From contig DPOH01000087.1 of NCBI GenBank assembly GCA_003539755.1, forward strand, positions 1 through 7,014: 7,014 nucleotides of DNA, read 5' to 3'. A model generated the notes under the pieces. It was not told where the DNA came from, did no database searches, and saw only the letters and a program-made list of their open reading frames with translations. A program made the translations under genes and the position numbers. This document shows, piece by piece, positions 1 to 6,202 of the stretch (position 1 is the stretch's first letter; every line of letters begins with the position of its first letter). The stretch comes from Clostridium sp. Lineage in GTDB: Bacteria > Bacillota > Clostridia > Clostridiales > Clostridiaceae.

Positions 1-31
1 CCTTAAAATGGCTTAATTTATTAATAAGTCG

Positions 32-78
32 ATTGGTTAATTAATCAATTAATAAATTAATTAATTGGTTAATTAATC
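32..78. repeat. Direct repeat of a TTAATTAA-centred 15-mer, possible operator pair
   Basis: ATTGGTTAATTAATC occurs exactly at 32-46 and again at 64-78, with starts 32 bp apart, about three DNA helical turns. The first copy extends into an imperfect 18-bp palindrome (32-49, centre TTAATTAA, one mismatched pair); the second copy keeps only part of the right arm. Two same-phase copies upstream of a promoter are typical of a dimeric regulator's binding sites, but in DNA this AT-rich some repetition arises by chance. No regulator can be named from the sequence. Confidence 0.4.
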
Positions 79-80
79 TG

Positions 81-100
81 TTTGAATTAATTTGAATTAT
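81..100 (+). repeat. Tandem 10-bp repeat, two copies
   Basis: TTTGAATTAA (81-90) is followed directly by TTTGAATTAT (91-100), nine of ten bases identical. The ten-base period matches one helical turn. It sits just downstream of the TTAATTAA repeat pair. The role is unknown; possibilities are an activator site, curved DNA or chance in AT-rich sequence. Confidence 0.4.
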
Positions 101-157
101 AATATTAATTAATTCAATATGAGTATAATTTTATATTTTATAGAAAAAAAAGTCAAT

Positions 158-169
158 ATACATATGTAT
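158..169. promoter_or_regulatory. Perfect 12-bp palindrome, possible regulator site
   Basis: ATACATATGTAT at 158-169 is its own reverse complement. It ends 16 bp before the predicted -35 box at 186, a position suited to an activator. No family consensus is recognised, so this is only a candidate. Confidence 0.25.
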
Positions 170-185
170 TACGCAATATAGTATG

Positions 186-214
186 ATGACAAGAAAGATT
201 AACATTACTATACT
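186..214 (+). promoter_or_regulatory. Predicted sigma-A promoter of the operon
   Basis: A -35 box ATGACA (186-191, five of six matches to TTGACA) and a -10 box TATACT (209-214, five of six matches to TATAAT) are separated by the ideal 17 bp. This predicts a transcript start near 221 and a leader of about 130 bases before the first gene. It is the best-spaced pair I found in the leader. Other TATAAT matches (98-103, 124-129) have no acceptable -35 box at proper distance. AT-rich DNA gives frequent false matches, so confidence is moderate. Confidence 0.45.
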
Positions 215-272
215 TAAATTAAGTTAATAAATAGTTTGAAAGGCAAAAATATAACGAAATGTAAACAATTTA

Positions 273-294
273 ATGAATTAAATATGAATTAAAT
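273..294 (+). repeat. Tandem 11-bp repeat, two exact copies
   Basis: ATGAATTAAAT is repeated exactly at 273-283 and 284-294. It lies in the predicted untranslated leader of the operon transcript, about 55 bases before the first start codon. Each unit contains an ATG without a ribosome binding site, so it is not read as coding. The function is unknown. Confidence 0.45.
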
Positions 295-338
295 TAAGCT
301 TGTGGTTTTGAAAATTTATTGACAAATATTTTTATAAA

Positions 339-344
339 AGGAGG
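339..344 (+). promoter_or_regulatory. Ribosome binding site that selects a GTG start
   Basis: AGGAGG at 339-344 stands six bases before GTG at 351. An ATG at 349-351 overlaps this GTG but is followed at once by the stop TGA (352-354), so the long frame can only start at GTG 351 or further in. Confidence 0.8.
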
Positions 345-350
345 AATTAT

Positions 351-2546
351 GTGAGTATTAACTATTTTAATAATCATAGAATTTTTAAATTAGATGCAAA
401 TAGTACATCTTATGTTATTTCCATTGTAGATGATGAAGGCTTCTTAGGACATGTTTATTTTGGAAAGAAAATAATTGATGAAAATCTTAATTATTTATTG
501 CGAATTGATGAACCACCATTTGTGCCATCAAAAAATAATAGGGACAGAGTATGTTTCTATGACAGTTTTCCAATGGAGTATTCAACTAATGGAATAGGAG
601 ATTTTAGACAGACAGCTTTTTCTATAAGAGATGAAAAAGGAAATACAATGAGTAAATTAAGATACCTTTCTCATGAGATTTATAGTGGAAAAAAGAAACT
701 TGAAGGACTTCCTTCTACCTTTGGAAATGTGGATGAATGTTCAACTTTAGAAATAACATGTATAGATGATTTCTTAGATTTAAAAGTAATTCTTGTATAT
801 ACTGTTTTTGAAAATCTTGATGTTATAACAAGACATGTGCGTATTGTAAACGATGGAAATGAAAAAGTATTTATTACTAAAGCTTTATCAATGTGTTTAG
901 ATTTTGATGGAATTAATTATGATTTGATTTCTTTACATGGTTCTTGGGCAAGAGAAAGACATGTAAATAGGAGAAAAGCGACTTATGGAACTCAATCTGT
1001 TGGATCTGTAAGGGGTGAATCAAGTCATCAGGATGCTCCTTTTATAGCTTTAATGGATTCTAATGCTACAGATGATTATGGAAATGTTTATGGATTTAAT
1101 TTTGTGTATTCTGGTAATTTTTTGGCGCAGGTTGAAGGATGTCAGTTTAATACAACACGTGTGTTAATGGGAATTAATCCAACAGATTTTGAATGGAAGC
1201 TTGAAGCTGGAATGGAATTTACTACTCCTGAAGTTGTTATGGTGTATTCAGATGAAGGAATAGGTAAGATGACAAGAACATTCGATGATTTATATAGGAA
1301 TCATTTGTTAAGAGGAAAATACAAAAATAAGAAACGTCCTATTTTAATTAACAACTGGGAAGCAACATATTTTGATTTTGATACAGAAAAGCTTCTTGAT
1401 ATAGCAAGAGAAGCAGCAAAATCTGGAATAGAAATGCTTGTTATGGACGATGGCTGGTTTGGTCATAGAAATTCTGATAATTCATCTCTTGGTGATTGGG
1501 TTGTAAATGAAAATAAAATCAAAGGTGGATTAAAGTATCTAGTAGATGAAGTAAATAAACTTGGATTAGAATTTGGAATATGGTTTGAACCAGAAATGAT
1601 TTCGCCAGATTCTGAACTTTATAAGAAGCATCCAGATTGGTGTATCCATATTTATGGACGTACTCCTGCTTTATGCCGTGAGCAATATGTATTGGATTTG
1701 ACTAGGAAAGAAATAGTTGATTATGTTTATGATTGCTTAAGAAAAATATTATCTAGTGCAAACATAAAGTATGTCAAATGGGATATGAACAGACAGCTTA
1801 CTGATATAGGAAGCAGTTTTATGAATTCTGATCAGCATGGAGAAATATATCACAGGTATGTACTTGCTGTTTATGAGTTAATGAATAGACTTACTACTGA
1901 TTTTCCAGATATATTATTAGAAAATTGTTCTGGTGGTGGTGCAAGATTTGACCCAGGAATGCTTTATTATAGTCCACAAATATGGTGCTCTGATGATACA
2001 GATGCTTGTGAAAGATTGAAAATTCAAGAAGGTACAGCAATGGTTTATCCATTAAGTACTATAGGTGCACATGTTAGTGATTGTCCTAATCATACTGTAG
2101 GAAGAACAACACCTTTTAAAACTAGAGGATATGTAGCATTAAGTGGTACTTTTGGCTATGAGCTTGATATTACAAAGATATCAGAAGAAGACAAAAATAT
2201 GATACCAGAACAAATAAAAATGTATCATAAATATAATGATCTCATAAGAACTGGAGATTATTACAGGATTGAAAATTATTCTGAGAATAATGAATTTGAC
2301 TGTTGGTCAGTAGTAGCTAAGGATAAAAGTGAAGTGCTTGTCACTTGCATTCAAGTACTTGGAAGACCTAATTATCATAGTAGAAGAATAAAACTTAAGG
2401 GACTTGATGAAAGTGCAATGTATAAAAATGAATATACAAATGAAGTTTATTCAGGTGGAGCATTAATGAATGCTGGAATTAATATTAAGAATTTATATGG
2501 TGATTATTCTGGAGAAATAATTCACTTTATTAAGTGTGAAAATTAA
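351..2546 (+). CDS. Alpha-galactosidase, glycoside hydrolase family 36
   Basis: This enzyme (EC 3.2.1.22) hydrolyses terminal alpha-linked galactose from raffinose-type sugars or galactomannan oligosaccharides. Its 731 residues are the usual length of the bacterial tetrameric GH36 type. An N-terminal beta-sandwich (about 30-285) precedes the (beta/alpha)8 catalytic barrel (about 320-640) and a C-terminal beta domain. Visible active-site motifs are NNW (W336), MDDGW (D366, D367), GIWFEPEM (from G409), KWDMNR with the expected nucleophile D478, ENCSGGG (C526) and WCSDDTDA with the expected acid/base D548. As I recall, the characterised Geobacillus stearothermophilus enzyme uses the same residue numbers, which supports both identity and the GTG start. 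There is no signal peptide, so it acts in the cytoplasm on imported sugar. It is the first gene of the operon, 35 bp ahead of the mannoside phosphorylase, which points to galactosylated manno-oligosaccharides as substrate. A melibiose or raffinose role cannot be excluded. Confidence 0.95.
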   Translation: MSINYFNNHRIFKLDANSTSYVISIVDDEGFLGHVYFGKKIIDENLNYLLRIDEPPFVPSKNNRDRVCFYDSFPMEYSTNGIGDFRQTAFSIRDEKGNTMSKLRYLSHEIYSGKKKLEGLPSTFGNVDECSTLEITCIDDFLDLKVILVYTVFENLDVITRHVRIVNDGNEKVFITKALSMCLDFDGINYDLISLHGSWARERHVNRRKATYGTQSVGSVRGESSHQDAPFIALMDSNATDDYGNVYGFNFVYSGNFLAQVEGCQFNTTRVLMGINPTDFEWKLEAGMEFTTPEVVMVYSDEGIGKMTRTFDDLYRNHLLRGKYKNKKRPILINNWEATYFDFDTEKLLDIAREAAKSGIEMLVMDDGWFGHRNSDNSSLGDWVVNENKIKGGLKYLVDEVNKLGLEFGIWFEPEMISPDSELYKKHPDWCIHIYGRTPALCREQYVLDLTRKEIVDYVYDCLRKILSSANIKYVKWDMNRQLTDIGSSFMNSDQHGEIYHRYVLAVYELMNRLTTDFPDILLENCSGGGARFDPGMLYYSPQIWCSDDTDACERLKIQEGTAMVYPLSTIGAHVSDCPNHTVGRTTPFKTRGYVALSGTFGYELDITKISEEDKNMIPEQIKMYHKYNDLIRTGDYYRIENYSENNEFDCWSVVAKDKSEVLVTCIQVLGRPNYHSRRIKLKGLDESAMYKNEYTNEVYSGGALMNAGINIKNLYGDYSGEIIHFIKCEN

Positions 2547-2563
2547 ATATAACTATTAAGTGT
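2528..2563 (+). repeat. Short direct repeat at the gene 1/gene 2 junction
   Basis: TATTAAGTGT occurs at 2528-2537, inside the last codons of the alpha-galactosidase gene, and again at 2554-2563, just before the ribosome binding site of the next gene. The preceding CACTT (2523-2527) can pair with AAGTG in either copy (2532-2536 or 2558-2562), giving two alternative small hairpins. The second hairpin would sit next to the AAGGAG site at 2568-2573. It may be chance. Confidence 0.3.
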
Positions 2564-2581
2564 AAAAAAGGAGATATAACT

Positions 2582-3598
2582 ATGACTAGAATTATAGGAG
2601 AAAATATACCTAATATACCTTGGCAGGAAAAACCAAGTAATATTGAAGGACCAATATGGAGGTATTCAGAAAATCCAATAATAAATAGAAATCCAGTAGA
2701 TGGAGTAGCTAGAATATTTAATAGTGCAGTTGTACCATTTAATGGACAATTTATTGGGGTATTTAGAGGTGAGACAATAAACGGAAGACCATTTCTTTAT
2801 TTAGGATGTAGCTCTGATGCAATATATTGGTATTTTAAAAAGGAAAAAATTGAATTTGTCGATGAAGATGGACAACCTTATGAGCCACTTTATGCATATG
2901 ATCCTAGAGTTGTAAAAGTTGAAGATGAGTATTTTATAACATGGTGTGGTGATTTTGATGGAGCTTCAATAGGAATAGCTAGAACTAAGGATTTTAAAAC
3001 TTTTGTAAGACTTGAAAATCCATTTTTACCATTTAACAGAAATGGTGTTTTATTCCCTAAAAAAATAAATGGAAAATATGCACTTTTATCTAGACCAAGT
3101 GATAATGGACATACTCCATTTGGAGATATCTTTTTGAGCAAAAGTCCTGATTTAAAATATTGGGGAGAACATAGATTAGTTATGCAGAAAGGTGGAAATG
3201 GATGGTGGCAATCCGTGAAGATTGGATGTGGTCCAGCACCTATTGAAACAGATGAAGGATGGCTTATATTCTATCATGGGGTTACAGGAACATGTAATGG
3301 ACTTGTATATTCTATGAGTGCAGCAATTTTAGATAAAGAATGTCCATCAAAAGTGTTATATAGAGCTGGAAGCTTTATGCTTACACCTGAAACATCCTAT
3401 GAGGAGAGAGGATTTGTAGCAAATGTAATTTTCCCATGTGCAACATTATGTGATGCTGAAAGTGGAAGAATTGCTATTTACTATGGATCAGCTGATACTT
3501 ATGTTAGTCTTGCGTTTACTACAGTAGATGAAACTGTTAAGTTTATAAAAGAACATAACGAATTAGTTGGTACAGATGCTACTGAAGGAAGAATATAA
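2582..3598 (+). CDS. Beta-mannoside phosphorylase, glycoside hydrolase family 130
   Basis: The 338-residue protein is a five-bladed beta-propeller enzyme that cleaves a beta-mannosyl bond with inorganic phosphate, releasing mannose-1-phosphate. Family residues are present in order: FNSAVV (N47, S48), FRGE (R62), AYDPRV with the expected catalytic acid D107, FNRNG (R153, N154), LSRPSD (R171), K213 before GCGPAP, FYHG (H232) and YYGSADT (D305). The Arg, Lys, His and Asp set fits the phosphate pocket known in this family, so a phosphorylase is favoured over a hydrolase. Length and motifs fit subfamily GH130_2 (beta-1,4-mannooligosaccharide phosphorylase, EC 2.4.1.319, or mannosyl-N-acetylglucosamine phosphorylase, EC 2.4.1.320) better than the longer mannosyl-glucose phosphorylases of GH130_1. 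There is no signal peptide, so it is cytoplasmic. AAGGAG at 2568-2573 precedes the ATG by eight bases. Pairing with an alpha-galactosidase and a sugar importer favours galactomannan-derived oligosaccharides over host N-glycans. Family assignment is firm; the exact acceptor sugar is inferred. Confidence 0.92.
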   Translation: MTRIIGENIPNIPWQEKPSNIEGPIWRYSENPIINRNPVDGVARIFNSAVVPFNGQFIGVFRGETINGRPFLYLGCSSDAIYWYFKKEKIEFVDEDGQPYEPLYAYDPRVVKVEDEYFITWCGDFDGASIGIARTKDFKTFVRLENPFLPFNRNGVLFPKKINGKYALLSRPSDNGHTPFGDIFLSKSPDLKYWGEHRLVMQKGGNGWWQSVKIGCGPAPIETDEGWLIFYHGVTGTCNGLVYSMSAAILDKECPSKVLYRAGSFMLTPETSYEERGFVANVIFPCATLCDAESGRIAIYYGSADTYVSLAFTTVDETVKFIKEHNELVGTDATEGRI

Positions 3599-3623
3599 CA
3601 AAAAAATTATAAAATAAATTGTT

Positions 3624-3631
3624 AGGGGGAG
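3624..3631 (+). promoter_or_regulatory. Ribosome binding site that sets the lipoprotein start
   Basis: AGGGGGAG at 3624-3631 stands five bases before ATG 3637. An in-frame TTG at 3619 lies upstream of this site and has no binding site of its own, so ATG 3637 is chosen. Confidence 0.75.
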
Positions 3632-3636
3632 TTTTT

Positions 3637-5025
3637 ATGTTAAATTTCAAAAAAATATCAGGAATTATTTTATCATCAGCATTAGCTTTTAATATGGTAT
3701 CTTGTGGTTCTGGTGCTAGTACTAGTGGTTCAAAAGCTTATGGGGGTAGCAGTTCAGATGATATTCCTAAAATAACTGATATAAAATTAGGAGAAGATTA
3801 TAAGGATCTTAAAGCAGATATAACTGTATTAACTAATAGAACAGATATAGTAGATACTGTTTATGCAGAATATGCTAAAAAATTTATGGAAAAGTATCCC
3901 AATATAAAGGTTAACTATGAAGGAATAACAGATTATGAGCAAACAATGCAATTGAGACTTCCAACTAAAGAATGGGGAGATGTATGTTTCATTCCAACAA
4001 CTTTAGATAAAAGTGAAATTCAAAATTACTTTGTTTCATTAGGTGATGCAAGTGAATTAGATAATATATACAATTTTGGGGTTGCTTCTCAATACGATGG
4101 TAAACAATATGGTATTGCTAATGGAGGTACAGCAAGTGGAATAGTATATAACAAGAAAGTATGGCAAAAAGCAGGAATAAAGGAAATGCCAAAGACTCCT
4201 GATGAATTTTTAAGTGATCTTCAAAAAATAAAGGATAATACTGATGCAATTCCAATGTATACAAACTTTGCTGGTGGATGGCCAATGGGAGCATGGGATG
4301 CTTATATTGGAGGTACAGCTACAGGTGATCCTGATTATATGAATAATACAATTTGTCACACAAAGAATCCATTTGCAGACAGAGGTGACAATACTGGAGC
4401 TTATGCAGTATATAAAACATTATATAGTGCAGTAGAAAAGAAATTAGTTGAAGAAGATCCTACTGGAACTGATTGGGAATCATCTAAAGGAATGATTAAC
4501 AAAGGTGAAATTGGTTGTATGGTTTTAGGATCTTGGGCTGTTAACCAAGCAAAAGATGCTGGAAGCAATCCTGATGATATTGCATATATGCCATTCCCTA
4601 TAACTGTAAATGGTAAACAATATGCTTCAACTGGTGGAAACTATTCTTTTGGTATCAATGTTAATAGTTCAAAAGATAATAAGATTGCATCTATGCTTTA
4701 TGTAAAATGGCTTGTTGAAGAATCACCAATGTATGATGATGAAGGAAGTATACCAGCATTAAAATCTAAAGATCTTCCAGATGTATTATCAGATTTTAAA
4801 GGTGTTCAATTAATTGCAGATAACCCAGCTAAAAAAGGTGAAGAAACATTATTTAATGATATAAATAATGAATCTGAAGTAGGTTTGAGTAAAGATGATT
4901 ATCCAGATTGTGAAATATTAGAATCAGCATTAAATGGAACAAAATCATTTGATGATCTTATGAAAGAATGGAATGAAAAATGGACTTCAGCTCAACAAAA
5001 GTTAAATGTTGAAGTAAATAAATAA
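3637..5025 (+). CDS. ABC transporter sugar-binding lipoprotein (extracellular solute-binding family 1)
   Basis: From ATG 3637 the protein has 462 residues. It opens with a lipoprotein signal: basic MLNFKK, a hydrophobic stretch (7-21) and lipobox MVSC, giving a lipid-anchored mature end at C23. A Gly/Ser-rich linker (24-42) leads to the two-lobed binding domain. Typical marks of the CUT1 oligosaccharide-binding family are the opening ITVLTNRTD strand, the IVYNKKVWQKAGI signature (169-181) and GEIGCMVLGSWA (290-301). Many Trp and Tyr residues, for example in GGWPMGAWDAY, could stack on sugar rings. The protein would capture an oligosaccharide outside the membrane and hand it to the two permeases downstream. 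It starts 38 bp after the GH130 gene and is followed by an unusual 130-bp gap with an inverted repeat. Substrate specificity cannot be read from the sequence; galacto-manno-oligosaccharide is inferred from the neighbouring enzymes. Confidence 0.93.
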   Translation: MLNFKKISGIILSSALAFNMVSCGSGASTSGSKAYGGSSSDDIPKITDIKLGEDYKDLKADITVLTNRTDIVDTVYAEYAKKFMEKYPNIKVNYEGITDYEQTMQLRLPTKEWGDVCFIPTTLDKSEIQNYFVSLGDASELDNIYNFGVASQYDGKQYGIANGGTASGIVYNKKVWQKAGIKEMPKTPDEFLSDLQKIKDNTDAIPMYTNFAGGWPMGAWDAYIGGTATGDPDYMNNTICHTKNPFADRGDNTGAYAVYKTLYSAVEKKLVEEDPTGTDWESSKGMINKGEIGCMVLGSWAVNQAKDAGSNPDDIAYMPFPITVNGKQYASTGGNYSFGINVNSSKDNKIASMLYVKWLVEESPMYDDEGSIPALKSKDLPDVLSDFKGVQLIADNPAKKGEETLFNDINNESEVGLSKDDYPDCEILESALNGTKSFDDLMKEWNEKWTSAQQKLNVEVNK

Positions 5026-5039
5026 TAATTATTAATTAG

Positions 5040-5143
5040 TATATTGTACAGACTCTTAATTGTGTAGCTAATTATGACTAAGCCAAAAATAAATTTTGAG
5101 TTTATAAAATGTGATGACGCAGTTTTAGGGTCTGTATAAAATA
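5040..5143. repeat. Long inverted-repeat element between binding-protein and permease genes
   Basis: TATATTGTACAGACTCT (5040-5056) and AGGGTCTGTATAAAATA (5127-5143) form inverted arms. As RNA they pair over 17 positions with two G-U wobbles and one A-A mismatch; the core TACAGAC/GTCTGTA (5047-5053 and 5130-5136) is perfect. The 70 bases between the arms include a small hairpin, TAATT (5057-5061) with AATTA (5070-5074). The arms resemble each other somewhat further inward (TTAATTGTGTA on the left; AAAACTGCGTC on the reverse of the right), as terminal repeats of a tiny non-autonomous mobile element would. There is no clear target duplication and no run of T's after the stem, so it is not a standard terminator. 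It could also stabilise the upstream mRNA. Confidence 0.5.
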
Positions 5144-5145
5144 GT

Positions 5146-5150
5146 GGAGG
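5146..5150 (+). promoter_or_regulatory. Ribosome binding site that sets the MalF-type permease start
   Basis: GGAGG at 5146-5150 stands five bases before ATG 5156. An in-frame GTG at 5144 overlaps this site and so is not the start. The right arm of the inverted repeat ends at 5143, two bases before the site, so folding of that arm might affect access to it. Confidence 0.8.
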
Positions 5151-5155
5151 TAAAT

Positions 5156-6202
5156 ATGAATGAAGCTCAAAGAGTAAGTAATAGATATAATAATGTAAAT
5201 AAAGAAAGATTTAAGGAGTCTAAGATTCTTAGATATATAAAAAGTTCGAAGTTTCAAAAAAGATTGGTAATAGTGAGTTTTATGCTTATACCGTTGATAT
5301 TGTTATTTACATTTACTTACCTACCTTTTTTCAAGATGATGCAATTTAGTTTTTATGATATGAAATATATTGGTCCAAGACAGTGGGTAGGGTTACGTAA
5401 CTATGTAGATGTATTTCAACGTGATGATTGTTTTAAAGCATTAAAACTTAGCTTGTATTATATGGGAGCATCTTTTGTACAGCTAGGAATAGCTTTATAT
5501 TTTGCTAGTATTTTAAGTTTTAAGACTAAGGGCGAAACTTTCTTTAAAGGAGCAATGTTCTTTCCATATCTTATAGGAGGAATAGCAGTCGGATTTATAT
5601 TTAAATTTTTCTATGCAAGAGGAGCTGTTTTAGATACAGTACTTCAAGCTATAGGTTTTGACTTAAATAATCTTCCTTACTGGCTAAAGGATACAAGTAT
5701 TAATAATATATCTCTTGCAGCAACATCAGTATGGAGATATATGGGTCAGAACATGGTATTGTTTATTGGTGCAATAATGTCTGTTGATAAGGAATTATAT
5801 GAAGCAGCAGATATTGATGGAGCAAATAAGTTCCAAAGATTTTTATATATAATGCTTCCAAGTATAAAGACAATTGTAATATTAAATTTAATATTATCAA
5901 TTACAGGTTCATTAAGTGCATTTGAACCACCTTATGTAATTACAAACGGAACAATGGGAACAGGAACTTATTTTGTAATTATGAATAGAATTGCACATGA
6001 AAATCAGAAAGTAGGACTTGCTTCTGCAATGGCAATTGTTCTTCTTGTCATTTTAGTAATATGTACAATTGCTCAAAAGCTTATAGTTAATTTCTGGATC
6101 GATGAAGAACATAAGGAAAAGAGAAAAGAGAAAAAGAAGAAAAAACTAATGGAGAAGTTAGCAGAACAAAATGGGGAGGTAAATACCAATGAAGGAGCGT
6201 AA
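5156..6202 (+). CDS. ABC sugar transporter permease, MalF/MsmF type
   Basis: From ATG 5156 the protein has 348 residues. A basic N-terminal tail of about 35 residues precedes six predicted membrane segments (roughly 37-58, 95-120, 133-152, 186-209, 238-256 and 289-312). The cytoplasmic EAA loop that docks the ATPase is clear: EAADIDGANKFQRFLYIMLP (216-235), with the conserved EAA, G and LP. This is the first of two membrane subunits of a CUT1 importer, pairing with the protein encoded directly downstream and receiving sugar from the lipoprotein encoded upstream. The last 33 residues (316-348) form an unusually Lys/Glu-rich cytoplasmic tail (KEKRKEKKKKK), encoded by a pure purine run at 6113-6145. 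The gene overlaps the next one by 14 bases, which suggests translational coupling. Subunit identity is firm; the transported sugar is inferred from the operon. Confidence 0.93.
   Translation: MNEAQRVSNRYNNVNKERFKESKILRYIKSSKFQKRLVIVSFMLIPLILLFTFTYLPFFKMMQFSFYDMKYIGPRQWVGLRNYVDVFQRDDCFKALKLSLYYMGASFVQLGIALYFASILSFKTKGETFFKGAMFFPYLIGGIAVGFIFKFFYARGAVLDTVLQAIGFDLNNLPYWLKDTSINNISLAATSVWRYMGQNMVLFIGAIMSVDKELYEAADIDGANKFQRFLYIMLPSIKTIVILNLILSITGSLSAFEPPYVITNGTMGTGTYFVIMNRIAHENQKVGLASAMAIVLLVILVICTIAQKLIVNFWIDEEHKEKRKEKKKKKLMEKLAEQNGEVNTNEGA
6173..6179 (+). promoter_or_regulatory. Ribosome binding site inside the end of the upstream permease gene
   Basis: GGGGAGG at 6173-6179 lies within the last codons of the MalF-type gene, nine bases before ATG 6189. 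Ribosomes finishing the upstream gene pass through this site, favouring balanced production of the two membrane subunits. Confidence 0.75.

Larger units (their letters stand above)
1..350. other. Non-coding AT-rich leader upstream of the operon
   Basis: No credible gene lies here on either strand: stops are dense in all frames and no ribosome binding site precedes a usable start until position 339. The stretch is almost entirely A and T and holds several short repeats (32-46 and 64-78; 81-100; 273-294), a 12-bp palindrome (158-169) and a plausible promoter (186-214), each listed separately. I see no tRNA-like, rRNA-like or recognised riboswitch sequence and no GC-rich hairpin followed by T's. 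The region most likely contains the control sites of the operon; the upstream neighbour lies outside the window. Confidence 0.75.

Noticed and set aside
260..273. Possible catabolite-control (cre) site, TGTAAACAATTTAA
   Set aside because: Only the left half resembles the cre consensus; the central CG and the right half are missing.
319..338. Perfect TTGACA at 319-324 followed by TATAAA at 333-338, as a promoter
   Set aside because: The spacing is only eight bases. A -10 box at the proper distance would fall on the ribosome binding site, and any transcript from here would lack that site.
2890..3141. Antisense open frame of 83 codons
   Set aside because: It lies wholly inside the conserved GH130 coding region, has no recognisable domain, and is explained as a shadow of the real gene.
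3619..3636. Upstream TTG start for the sugar-binding lipoprotein
   Set aside because: It lies before the AGGGGGAG ribosome binding site and would place extra residues ahead of a normal lipoprotein signal; ATG 3637 fits both.
5144..5155. GTG 5144 as start of the MalF-type permease
   Set aside because: The codon overlaps the GGAGG ribosome binding site itself; ATG 5156 is correctly spaced from it.
5026..5155. Intrinsic terminator or known riboswitch in the gap before the permeases
   Set aside because: The long stem is AT-rich, encloses 70 bases and is not followed by a T-run; I recognise no conserved riboswitch core.
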